The position numbers and the translations under genes are program-made. A stretch of DNA of 64,000 bases from Emydura subglobosa (taxonomy: Eukaryota > Chordata > Testudines > Chelidae), in the NCBI GenBank assembly GCA_007922225.1, contig ML680053.1:2393434-2457433 (forward strand), written 5' to 3'. This document shows, piece by piece, positions 21,540 through 32,499 of the stretch (positions are counted from its first letter, which is position 1; each line of letters opens with the position of its first letter). The notes beneath the pieces were generated by a model. That model was not told the origin of the DNA. It made no database searches and saw nothing but the letters and a program-made list of their open reading frames with translations.

Positions 21540-22192
21540 AGGGCTTGCTGCTAACTAAGTTACAAGGGAGGGCGGATGAACAGCTGCTAAGGTTTGTTTC
21601 ATCCAGCCCTGAAATTTTAATTTGTGCTTTTATTTCAAATGAGTGTAAGTGCTGGTGAAAGACGCCAGATTCGACAGCACTAGAGACAGGAGCCCAGGAC
21701 AGGAAGAGCGGAGACAGCAGAAGGGCCAGCTTCCCCACATAGGGGCCTCAACTCTGATCTGGAGGGAAGAGACGAGAGATTAATTCAGTCTCTGTGTCCA
21801 GGATTCCTCTGCCTACTGTCGCAGCACTGCTGACAATCAGTGCAGATGTGGTGGTTTTCTTTGAGGCGTGGTCTACTTTCCACGAGGCAATGGACCGATT
21901 GATTCCCCATGGGCCACCAGCCAGCCATCATATAGTAATAACGGCAGGTTTGAACCATTGGGGTTGAATTTGGGTCAGTGCCCGACAGACAAAAGGCTTC
22001 AGATCCAATTTTCAGTCTCCTGAACCATCGACTGTCCAGCCTGTAAGAATTCCACGTGCACATATATCGGGGGATCGACTGGACCGCCCATTAAAACCTC
22101 GCTCCATTTTTCACTAGTTTTCAATAAGTTCTTGAGCCATACCACAAAAAGAACTGCCAAATGCTTATGCTTCCAGGAAACTTAGGAGGAAA

Positions 22193-22215
22193 ACACACAC
22201 ACACACACACACACA
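22193..22215. repeat. (AC)n microsatellite
   Basis: Eleven to twelve AC dinucleotides. Confidence 0.95.
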
Positions 22216-23123
22216 GGTTATCTTGTTCAGTAACATCTGCAAAAAATGCCAGATATAACTTTGGAAACTAAACACAAGGAACTAAGCTGCATCCTCCCTT
22301 TCACCCATCCAGTGTGGTTCTGCTTTCCATGCACATGGTTTCGTTTCCGTCTGACAAACTGCTTCAGGGCATTGCATGTTATTTTACCCAACAGCCCTAG
22401 TGACAGAAGCTAGTTCCCTCTCGATGTAAGGAGAGGATTTGCTTCAAGGTGCTCAGATGGTCTACAAGAAACATGAAAAACATGTTTCAAGCCTGTTCCT
22501 TTCCTTCTCGTTCTGGATTTCTGAAGCCAGAGAGCAAAGAGCTTGGCTGGAACCCCAGAGCTGGCAGTGGACTTAAAAAAAAATTCAAGAAGGAAATCAT
22601 GGGCCAAGCAAAGCACTAGATCTAAAAAAATGCTCCAAACAATGCATCAGGAAGGTCTGCAGTACTCAAGAAAGACCAGTTCTCACATCAACTGTTGTTA
22701 ACTCTTGTGATTTTGTTCAAGTCTCATGACAGTTGTTGCTTTTCTGCAAGCCCCAGATCCTGGATTCATGTTGTGACAATTTAGGGTATGTTTGTACGTA
22801 TTTATCATAGAATTATAGAAGATGAGGGATGGCAGGGACCTCAGGTGGTATCTAGTCCAACCCCCTGCTCAAAGCAGGACCAACCCCAACTAAACCATCC
22901 CAGTCAGGGCTTTGTCAAGCCACAGCTTAAAAACCTCTAAAGATGGAGTTTCTACCACCTCCCTAGGTAACCCATTCCAGTGCTTCACCACTCTTCTAGT
23001 GAAAACGTTTTTCCTAATATCCAACCTAGACCTCCCACACTGCAACCTGAGACCATTGCTCCTTGTTCTGTCATCTGCCATCACTGAGAGGAGCTAGCTC
23101 CATCCTTCCTGGTACCTCCTTTC

Positions 23124-23128
23124 AGGTA
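23124..23128. repeat. Target-site duplication (AGGTA), left
   Basis: AGGTA here and at 24194-24198 directly flanks the LTR. It corresponds to CR1 sequence present once in the uninterrupted element. Confidence 0.85.
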
Positions 23129-24193
23129 TGTGACACTGGCTGGATTAGGGGGGCCATTTGTGATATTATTTAACATCAATATGTCAAAATCATAATAATA
23201 ATTCATGTGAGATATGCCGTGTCAGGCACTGTTAGAAAGGCTATAATGTACTAAGTAAGATGATACGTTTATGCTCATGTGTTATATGTGTATTGGGAGT
23301 TATGGCTATGTTAGAATATATCTGTATTTCAACGTGTTGTGTTTCTGGGTGACACCCCAGACAGGATGGCTGCAATACTAGCCTGCTTAATGGCCCATTA
23401 AGGAAACTCACAGGTACAATGGCCCCAGGGGGAGAAGCCAGGGACATACCCGATGAGTCACCAGGACTTACTCATGTGACCCTGGACTCCATCTTGTTCC
23501 TGTACATTTCCACAAGCAGCATGGCAAAGGCCAAGGGACATAAAAGGCAGCTGCACCACATCTATTTTGTCTTCAGTCGTCAGTCTTCACCTACCTACCT
23601 CTGGATCAACTATTCATCTACACCTGAAGCTGTGAAACAAAGGACTGAGACCCATCCAGGTACTGGATATGCACCAGAGGGATTATACAAGCCTGCAAAC
23701 TCCACAAGTCTACTAAAAACCTGATATATATGGACTTTCAAATCAATTGTATGTGTCTGATTGCTTTAATCCTTTAACATTTCTCTTATTGTTTGTTTCT
23801 TTCCTTTTATAATAAACCTTTAGTTTTAGTTACTAAAGGATTGGCTGGCAGCATGGTATTTTGGGTAAGAGCCAAACTTCTATTGATCTGGTACTGTGGC
23901 TGACTATTTGGGGTCAGGAGAACCTTTTTGGTAAAGAGCATAGAGTTTTAAATAACTGATCTCTTTACTGGACCTACTGGGAGCCAGAGACTGAAATGCA
24001 GTAAAGGGGGCGGTGTGTACTTTTATTTTAGCTTCTTGATAACCAGTGTGGGGAATCAGAAGCACTGTTTGTGGCTGGTTGGGAAGTCTGACTTCAGTGT
24101 CACTCACCAGTGTTGGGAGAATCTGCTCTCCTTTTACAGTCTGCCCTGACCTTGGCATTTTCAGGTAGCTACCTTAGGCACGGACTGGTCACA
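23129..24193 (+). mobile_element. Solo LTR (1065 bp) inserted in CR1
   Basis: Begins TGTGACACTGG and ends ACTGGTCACA, so it has TG...CA ends with a TGTGAC/GTCACA inverted repeat. Perfect AGGTA duplications lie on both sides. AATAAA at 23811-23816, followed by CTTTAGTTTTAGTTACTAAA, is a plausible LTR polyadenylation region and sets the plus orientation. No gag, pol or env is present, so it is the product of LTR-LTR recombination. A 5-bp duplication fits ERV class III or Ty3/gypsy. The family cannot be fixed by eye. Confidence 0.85.
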
Positions 24194-24198
24194 AGGTA
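24194..24198. repeat. Target-site duplication (AGGTA), right
   Basis: Right copy of the 5-bp duplication made when the LTR element inserted. Confidence 0.85.
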
Positions 24199-24671
24199 GT
24201 TGAAGGCTGCTATCAAATCCCCCCTCACTCTTCTCTTCTGCAGACTAAATAAACCCAGTTCCCTCAGCCTCTCCTCAGAAGTCCTGTGCTCCAGCCCCCT
24301 AAACATTTTTGTTGCCCTCCGCTGGACTCTTTCCAATTTATCCACATCCTTTCTGTAGTGGGGGGCCCAAAACCAGACACAGTACTTCAAATGTGGCCTC
24401 ACCAGTGCCGAATAGAGGGGAATAATCACTTCCCTCCATCTGCTGGCAATGCACCTACTAATGCAGCCCAATAGGCAATTAGCGTTCTCGGCAACAAGGG
24501 CACACTGTTGGCTCATGTCTGGCTTCTTGTCCACTGTAAGCCCCAGGTCCTTTTCTGCAGAACAGCTGTCTATCCAGGCAGCCCCCAGTCTGTAGCTGTG
24601 CATGGGATTCTTCCAGCCTAACTGCAGGATTCTGCACTTGTCCTTGTTGAACCTCATCAGATTTCTTGGCA

Positions 24672-25840
24672 TGCAGCCCTGGCCATCAGGCCTCATGGGA
24701 GTACAGGGAAGTCACCGACTTCAGTGGGCCAGCTTCCAGGCTTCCGTGACCTGCTTCCTGATTGGCCACAGGGTCTTCCCGCGTTGCAGCTAGCCCTATC
24801 TGAGCAACAAGCCATTGCCTGCTGGTTGCTACTTGGACTGACTGCTTTGCTGCTTCCTCACCTGACCCCACCAGCCGCTTCCCCATGCCTTCCTACTGGA
24901 CTGCATCTCCCCGCGATCTAATTGCTTGCATTCAGAGAGAGAAACCAGCACAGGATCACAGAGAGATGCAAAACAGGGAGCCTCTTTTTGGAACTCACAC
25001 TAAAACCAGCCAGGACTGGCTGAGCTATCCCCTAATAGTCTAACTCTATTGCTATGGCAACAAGCTACGCTCTCTTGCTATGGCAATCTAGGCAATTAGG
25101 CAAGACACAAAATGCACAACAAACCTCTTGCAGGCACTTGGACCATGGATGGGAACTGCCTTCCACCCCCCGCAACTCCCACGCATTACAATTGCTCAGG
25201 GATGTGAAAAATTTTGCCCCCTGTGCAGCACAGTGAGGTCAACCTATTCCCCACTGCAGATGCAGCCTGGCTAATGGAAGAATTCTTCTGTTGATCTAGC
25301 TCCTGCCTCTCGGAGAGGTGGAGTACTTACAGTGATGGAAAAACCCCTTCTGTCCGATGGAAAAACCCCTTCTGTCCGTGTGGGAAGCATCTGCAGCTCT
25401 GTAGCTGTGCTGCTGCTGTACACTTGTACCTTCATGACTCTGAAGCCTGTTCTATTTTGACTTGTCTTCCCCTTTCTAGTGGTTGATTACCCCACTGGTT
25501 GTGTCATGTCTGAATTTAGACTGTGCATGCCACAGGGCAGGGGCAGTGTCTTTGCTTATTTATCTATAGTTCACCACTGCGGTGTCTGTTTCTGTGAAGC
25601 ATCTCGACTCTGGCTCGGGACTCAGAAATAATCTATTACGAATAAAACAGTAATGAACCTGCTGGCTCAGTCCTCTGCTTAAAGTTTGCCCAGTGATTTG
25701 CAAATATAAAGTGTAAGCCCTGAGTATTATTCCTGGTTGTTCTTTGATATTAAGGAATAAGGAATAAGAGGGGGAAAGTTCTCTGACTGAGAGCAAAGTG
25801 TTAATTCAACTGAAAGGAGAACAGCAAAGCAGCACCAGGA
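24672..25840. other. No recognised gene
   Basis: Unassigned DNA. The GC-rich part at 24690-24920 resembles decayed LTR-type sequence, but no boundary is seen. A 22-bp tandem duplication lies at 25334-25377. Confidence 0.45.
25334..25377. repeat. 22-bp perfect tandem duplication
   Basis: Two identical 22-base units beginning GATGGAAAAACCCC lie head to tail. Zero divergence suggests a recent slippage event or an assembly artefact. Confidence 0.9.
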
Positions 25841-25844
25841 TAAG

Positions 25845-26035
25845 GGCCCTAGCTAGGGACAGGGGAGATCTGGGTTCAAGTCCCTGCTCTGCCACAGTCT
25901 CCGTGTGTGACCTTGGAAATGTCACTTAAGCCCAGATCCTTGAAGGTGCTTAGTCAATGAGAATTAGGCACCTAAATACCTTGGAGCCCCTGAGCTTTAG
26001 TGCCTCAGTTCCCCCCATCTGTATCATTTTGCTTT
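25845..26035 (+). repeat. MIR SINE fragment
   Basis: GGGAGATCTGGGTTCAAGTC, CCCTGCTCTGCCACAGTCTC, GTGTGACCTTGGAAATGTCA and, after an insertion of about 60 bases, GTGCCTCAGTTCCCCCCATC give the MIR order in sense. Confidence 0.75.
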
Positions 26036-26099
26036 GCATCTGGTGGCTTACAGGACGTCCGCCTTCATTTCTGAAAACCAGGGACCTGCTTCTCTTTAC

Positions 26100-26720
26100 A
26101 GTAATGTCCCTTTAAAGTGCTAGAGCGATTGTAAAGTAGGGTTACAACATGTCTGGGTTTTCCTGGACATGACCTCTTGTTTGGGGCCTTCGATCTCTGT
26201 CTGGGCGGATTTTTGAAATCTGAACAAATGTCCAGGGTTTTGAAAGGGGCGGTGGGAAAACGGCTCTGAAGGCAGCGCTGCAGCCAGCAGCAACACAGAA
26301 GTCAGGGTGCCACGGTATGGTAGTGCCACCCTTCCTTCTGCGCCACTGCTGGTGGTGGCCCTGCCTTCAGAGCTGGGTGGCTGACGAGCGGTACCCTAAC
26401 CCCCTGCCCCAGGCTCCATCCCCTGTTCTCACCGGCCAGCCTGCCGGTGCAGCCCCGAACCCCAGCCGGCACCCAGAGCATCCCCGGCCCCCAGTGGTGC
26501 CCGGCTGACTCCTGGAGCAGCCCCAGCCCCTGGCCAACACCCAGAGCAGTCCTGAGCCCAGGTCACCCAGAGGAGCTCTGAGTCCCACCATGGGCCAGAC
26601 GTGGCAAGTGGCGGGGAAGGAGGGTGGTGTGGAGGAGGGAAGAAGCAGGACCACCACAGCGCAGGCATCCAGCGGAGGGCGGCGGCTGCGCCAGGGGAGG
26701 GTATTATGCCCACCGCCCAT
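26100..26720. repeat. GC-rich repeat containing a long hairpin
   Basis: AACATGTCTGGGTTTTCCTG with TGTCCAGGGTTTTGAAA is followed by an inverted repeat at 26263-26373. A CCCAGC/CCGGC-rich stretch with many overlapping short frames comes next. Similar GC-rich low-diversity sequence lies at 52030-52760 and 39300-39560. It is probably a sauropsid interspersed repeat. No exon is supported, although a CpG-rich promoter cannot be excluded. Confidence 0.4.
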
Positions 26721-27505
26721 GAAAAATCAGCCTATGGATCGCATGTTTTGGGAGTGCCTGGGAATGGCTGCATGCTAATGCGTGTGTGATGGAATATCTG
26801 CAGCCTCTGAGCCCCGCGGGCAGGGACGGGACAAGGCGGGGCAGCTGCTTCACTGTAAACAGGCTTTGCTTTCGGAGCAGGACACAGAGGGGCGGGGAGC
26901 TGTAGGTAAGTATCACACGGTCATTTTCTCTAGCGCTAGCCAGAGCGAGCCTCTCCCGTCACGCTTTTCTTCTGGAAAGGGCTGAAGTAAGCGTTGTCAC
27001 CCTCACTCTGACCCCTTCGCACCATGTAAACGTGGTGTCGAGGGGCCCTAAGCCCCCCCCGTTCTGCTCAGGGAAGGAATCCCGTGGCATGACAAGCCCT
27101 GCCATAAGGCGCACGCAGGGGACACAGCTGGGACTGCTTCCCACACAGCAGCCCTGGAAGGCTGTCCTAACTTAGACAGGCCCCCCCCCCAGGGCTGTCC
27201 AAAAGACACTGCGGGCTCCTAAAGTGCCTGGAGCAGCCCAGGATTTGGGGTGGCGTGAAGATGGCTAAAAGCCACCTTAGTCGCCCCACTCCCGGCCCCG
27301 ACTTCTGTGCTGCATCTCACAGGCGCTAAGCCTCCATGGCCAATGTGAACTCTGCTCCCTGGAGGCTCAGACGAAGCTGAGTGCAGCCAGCAGAAGTGGT
27401 CGAGTCTTGTCTCCAGCCATCCCTGAGCGCCTCACCTACCACGACAAAAAGGTGAGTGGAGAACGAGAATTCAGTCCGGAATTGCAGGAGAGATAACGAG
27501 ACCGG
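26721..27505. other. No recognised gene; sequence up to the assembly gap
   Basis: GC-rich unassigned DNA. No exon is supported. Confidence 0.5.
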
Positions 27506-27605
27506 NNNNNNNNNNNNNNNNNNNNNNNNNNNNNNNNNNNNNNNNNNNNNNNNNNNNNNNNNNNNNNNNNNNNNNNNNNNNNNNNNNNNNNNNNNNNNNN
27601 NNNNN
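27506..27605. other. Assembly gap (100 N)
   Basis: Exactly 100 N, the conventional length for a gap of unknown size. It is followed directly by 22 C residues (27606-27627), which probably caused the break. Sequence may be missing here. Frames that cross the gap are meaningless. Confidence 0.99.
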
Positions 27606-27627
27606 CCCCCCCCCCCCCCCCCCCCCC

Positions 27628-29285
27628 GAGAAGAGTACTGTAAACTAGAGGTGTCTGAGAAAAAGCGTGCAGCTTCCTGAGAGGTGAATGTGCTCAGACA
27701 CCGCTGGCGCACAGCGTATCTAACAGCTGCTCATTCTGCATCATTTCTGCTCGCCAGCTCCAGAATGGCATTCTCATCTGATGCATGTCTTGTAGGACAC
27801 AGAGTGTAGGGCTACATTTAACCACAACTATCAGCAATCTGGTAAAATGAGGAAGGATCATATCTGCTCTGGACATCTGGCCCCGCACCTCAGCACTGAT
27901 GGGTTCCACACTGTTGTATCTCTTGCTCTTTACACCAAAAATGTAAAGGAGCCAACAATCGCAGTTGGGTCCTTGGTACAAACACGCCAGGTGTCGCTGC
28001 TTTGTAGTAACCGAACGTACCCTTTACTCAACTGCAAGAAGTACGTGAAAGTTCATAAGCTGTCACAAGAACAAAAGTCAATGGGAAAATGTACAAAAGG
28101 GAGACGGATTAAATTAGTCTAAACAAAATGCCCTGCTGATATGATTCAAGGACTCTGTTGGTGTTGGACTTAATAAACAAGAAAATGTGGGTCTGGAAAT
28201 TAATGAACCGAAAATTGGTGTGTTAGATGTTAGACCTATGCAAGGGACAAAATAATGAAGGATGGGCTATTCCACTCACCACTCCCTTTTGGGGTCCTTA
28301 CAGAAAGAGACTTTGAAAGGTAAATGGGAAGAACAGACTGAGACAAAAGCTACTGGAGTTAGCATCACATTCCTGGCTGCTACTTCTATCATCTCCTCTG
28401 ACCCTGGGCCCTCACTGTGTTAGTCCTACGGGATGTCCTGACCAGAGCAGCTCAGAGAGAGAGAGCCAGCTGACATCATGACCCTACCAGCTCCACTTGA
28501 TTCCCAAACACCACCTGAGATGAAACAGGATCAGACTTTAACAACAACAGCAACCACAACCGCTCCAGCTCAGTTCAGCTTCTCTTTTACCCAGTAGGAC
28601 AGTTATTACCCTCTTGGATATCATCTAAGAGACTGTCAAACCAGGGGGCTTTTCCTTCCCAAACTCTTTCCAGCTAAACAGAAAGGGAACAAGGGATATT
28701 GGTAACATGAAAGCCTTCTTTACTATTTCATATTGCAAATGTTGCAGCTGGTTTCTGTATATTTAATACAAGGTAAAAAGGACTTTGAATGGTGTGTTTG
28801 CCATAGTACTAAAGAGGTTGATAGCTCTGTATATTAAACCCCGGACCTTGTTTAACACTGTGTAATGCTGGACAGTGACTGGATTATGATAACACCTTTG
28901 GCCCACTGATTCCATGTAATTCAATACAACGCTATATACAAACTGCTGCTTTGGCTGCTTCTAAACACAGAACGCAGTGGGTGCCACTAGAAGGCTCACA
29001 AACTATTTGAAGGGATGCTACCCTATTCCTGTACACTGTGTATACCACTGTGTACACGTTGCCAGTATTAACATCCATACAACGGTGGATTCCTGGATTG
29101 CATTTCTCATTGGTCCACAACACAGGTACCCAGAGATAGAGCCTCAACATTGCTCCCGTGCTGGAGAGACCTGGTCGTAAGTTTCTCCCTCCCCTAGGGG
29201 CTGAATGTGCTGCTTCCCCAGCCCAGGGAACATCAGACTCCAGGTCTCTCATAGAGTAGTGCAGAGCGCTCACTGGGCTGCTCTG
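27628..29285. other. No recognised gene; possible LTR-derived sequence
   Basis: The stretch 28130-28900 (TGGACTTAATAAACAAGAAA, CTCCCTTTTGGGGTCCTTAC) resembles turtle LTR-type sequence, but I cannot define ends or a target duplication. The rest is unassigned. Confidence 0.35.
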
Positions 29286-29289
29286 AGAC

Positions 29290-29440
29290 CAGCCCAGAGG
29301 TAGGGCACAGAACTAGGTGCTGATGGATTAACCCCAGGGGTGAATCTGGGCAAGCCACTTACCAGCTCTGAACTCCAGTATGGCTATTTCACAGGTGGGG
29401 GAAATGATTCGCCTTTGTACAGCACTTGGAGGTCTCCACA
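29290..29440 (+). repeat. Degenerate MIR fragment
   Basis: GAATCTGGGCAAGCCACTTA, AGCTCTGAACTCCAGTATGG and TTTGTACAGCACTTGGAGGT follow the MIR core-to-tail order with high divergence. Confidence 0.45.
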
Positions 29441-29735
29441 CGAGTGTGCATTAAATAGCATTGCTTGTCCGTGTCATTATTAATTGGGGTATTTGCATGC
29501 CATTGCCCCCTGCTGGCTGGAATCGGAACTGCTCAAGTATCCATGGCTAGATCTAGCGGCTGCTAATGCAGATTCTCCGCTAGCACAAAAAGGAAATTGT
29601 GAGCTGAAGATCCTGCGTTTTTTCCCCACCCCACGTGAGAGCAGTTTAGCTGATGAGCAGAGAGTTACATACCCACATATTGTAAAGCAAGGCCACCCTG
29701 GACTTGCTGTTGGGCTTGGTCATATAATTATCCAA

Positions 29736-29815
29736 CGTAAGAACAGCCACACTGGGTCAGACCAATGGTCCAGCTAGCCCCGTATCCTGCCTTCCGACAG
29801 TGGCCAGTGCCAGGA
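29736..29815 (-). mobile_element. L3/CR1-type LINE 3'-tip fragment
   Basis: Begins GTAAGAACAGCCACACTGGG and continues to CAGTGGCCAGTGCCAGG. This is the reverse complement of the L3-type 3' end that appears in sense at 55405-55492 (GACCCAGTATGGCTGTTCTT). Confidence 0.75.
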
Positions 29816-32250
29816 GAACAACACCAGTTCTGGAGAACAAGAGCAGCTCACAATGGTGTATGGTCCTAATGTACATTGCTTTTTGCAACAAGAAGCTAGT
29901 TGGTTGCTGGGTCTGGACTAGAGAGCTGCCCCTTCTCCCCCTCTGTTTAACCTAATGCCCTAAATTCCTAAGACAAAACCTGCTGTGTCTCTTTGGGCTC
30001 CTGGCTGTCTGACACCCACCCACTTCATATGCACCAAGGCATGGCATGGGAGTGACAGCCCAGCAACGCAAGGGAAGAAAAGGGAGCAGGCTGACCTTTC
30101 CCCAGAGGCAGCACAACGACTGGGAGTGGGATGGCAAGAATGCCAGTATGTGCAAGCACTGACTGAGACCGGGAAAAGGGCAGCGGGGAGGGACCAGAGA
30201 GAAACAGAGAAACGCGGCATTCTCCCTTTGCGGGATGGCAAATGTTGATCTCAGCCATGCCTTGCGGAAATCCATCTCCTTTATGTCAGTGCTGACTTCA
30301 GACCCGGAATGAGACAGGCCCTTGGACGAAGAGCAGCTGGGTAAAATTCAACCCAGGCAAGAGGGAGAGAAGGAAATGCCATGAATAGCTGGCTGGAACC
30401 ATACACAGGTTTTGCCTCCGGGGCACTTAAAAAGTTGGTGCCCAGGGTCAGGGTCCTGTTGGACTCCTCATTGCTCCTAGACACCCACAGCGCAACGCTG
30501 CCTTCTGCCTTTGGTTAGCCAGGAGGCTGCACCCGTTGCTGCCAGTTGAAGATCTAGCCCACAGTGACCCACACGCTCATTACCTCCAGCCCCGATGGTT
30601 GTGTCTGATCTGCCGGGCAGGGAGGAAAGTGAGTCCCATCAGGACATGCCAACTCGTCCAGCATGCAGCAATCTATCTAATGTACCGGGCAGTATATCAG
30701 GAGCACATCCCCCATGTGCGTCCCTCGCTCATCTGGCTACCTCTGCAATAGCAGACCAGCTGCAAAGTCCGGAGGCTAATGCACCCGTAATGGCCATAGC
30801 CCTCTGAGACTGCCTCTCCTTTTGCGAGCTGTGGACATCAGCTCTAGCTGACAAAGCTTTCAGAGACCAGGGGCGTGGCATTCCTGGCAGTAGGCTCTTG
30901 GCTTTGGGACGTCATCCACCCAGAAGTCGGAACGGGCCCAAGATCAAAGCACCTCCAGAATGAAAGCAAAGATCCGCCTCTTGGGACTTGGTTTCAGGCA
31001 ACAGCTACTCCATAGCCCAGGTAACACATATACACACATGTCTATGATACATGTATGCCTCCTTCCACAACGTGTCTGGAGGGATCGAGTTTATCAGCCC
31101 TGTTTGGATGTATATAGTTCTGTTAGTGTATCCAGATACGGTGATGGATGCAGTATGCTTACCTAGACAGATAGGAGTTATTCTGTATCGCCACCATTGC
31201 ATCTGAGATCAGCATCTGTCGACTGTCTCCTGGCTTCAGATCCAGCGGCGCATAGCACATGCTCCCTCCTTATGATCCACCCATTACTGCTTGGCCCTCA
31301 GCAGCACAGACACATCGGCAATTGTCACTCTGAAGCACTTGTGTGTTTAGTCTAACGTTCTTCCGAGGGAAGTCCTGAAATTAACCAGATACAAAATCCT
31401 TATTAGTTCTCAGAGCTGAACATCGGTGTAAATACTATTCCATCTGCCCTGGAGGGCGCACAGTGGAAATGATTCAGTGTGTGGGAGACAAACAGCTCTG
31501 TGTTTTCAGGAGAAAACATCCTGCTTGCAATCCATCTCCTGGATGCTGCTTTGGAAGCAGTTCTGAGCACACACTGCAGTATACACACACACACATTAGG
31601 ATGGACTAGTTGCTGAAAGCGTCTGTCTGTTATGTCAGTCCTATTTCCTTCATGGAACAAAAAAGGGCCATGTTACAATAAAACTACTTTTCAGGCCAGC
31701 TCTTAAACGTGGGAGTGACAGGATTAGAGTGCAGTGAAATTCATGTTCACCTCGGTCTCAGGAAAGCAAGGATTACCAAACCCAGGACCGTTGGGCTTCA
31801 TGTTTGTCTTAAATAATTTTATAGGGACAGTAGGAGGGAGTTTAGGTTCCAAGTTTAGGTTCTGTTTTAAAAAAAAACCAGTCCCCAAACCCAATGTGAC
31901 TAGAAGTGAAGTGGACTGTTCAGAAATGGGGAAGGAGGCAGCCTTTCATGGGTGTAAACTTTGGACACCCAAACACAGGAACCTTGCCCTGATGCAGGTG
32001 GAAGCAGAGAGTGAAACTGACTAGACACAATAGGCTGAATGCTGCTTGTGGCTACACAAATGCAGCTCCCATTGGTTCCAGTGGAAATTATACCCAGCAC
32101 CAAGAGCAGAATCTGGCCCAGGAAGTGAAACGGATGTCACTGTCCAAGCTCCAGGCAATGCAGAATGTGAACAACAGCAGTGCTACATTGGAACAAGTTG
32201 ATGTGATGTCTTAAAACCATTTCAATTCTAATAATCTAAGGACATTTTCA
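29816..32250. other. No recognised gene
   Basis: Unassigned DNA with overlapping short frames around 29950-30275 on both strands. No domain or exon is supported. Confidence 0.5.
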
Positions 32251-32252
32251 AT

Positions 32253-32400
32253 GGGCCTGATTCTCATTTACGCTACTTTGACAGTATAAAGGGGCCTTAA
32301 AGTAGTAACTTCACACCCATTTACACCTACCTGAGAGCCCTGGCTTTATCTACTCCCAGAGCAGTGCTAAGGAGCGTTAGGGAAAATGAGAATCAGGCCC
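32253..32400. mobile_element. Palindromic MITE (148 bp)
   Basis: GGGCCTGATTCTCATTT at the left edge is the exact complement of AAATGAGAATCAGGCCC at the right edge, apart from one or two bases at the inner end. The interior is non-coding. This is the best-preserved copy of the GGGCCTGATTCT-ended family in the window. Confidence 0.8.
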
Positions 32401-32499
32401 GTAAGCTCTTAGGGGCAGACACTGTCTCTGATCACCTGTCTGTAATAATAGGGCCTCTGTCTTGGCTGAAATTTTGAGGTGCTCCTGCAATAACAGTAG

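Larger units (their letters stand above)
20441..22800. other. Presumed P2RY2 intron/upstream DNA; no exon recognised
   Basis: If P2RY2 has an upstream exon, this is intron or flank. It contains a (TTTGG)n run, an (AC)n run and a short trace of the TCTCATGA-type DNA element near 22675-22760 (compare 50287-50600). No first exon, CpG island or coding frame is convincing. Confidence 0.5.
22806..24671 (-). mobile_element. CR1 LINE, 5'-truncated, split by an LTR insertion
   Basis: Two minus-strand CR1 parts belong to one copy. 24199-24671 encodes the RT C-terminal region ([58 protein letters not shown]). 22806-23123 carries the rest of the 3' end, down to the CCATCCCTCATCTTCTATAA-type terminus near 22806-22840. 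Compared with the copy at 17775-18716, the two parts join exactly at the LTR target site after FNYL. The catalytic FADD box is absent because the copy is 5'-truncated near 24671. One domain-level frame (24169-24696) remains open. Confidence 0.9.

Noticed and set aside
27326..27712. Frames crossing the N gap
   Set aside because: Translation through 100 N is artificial and the flanking C run encodes only low complexity.
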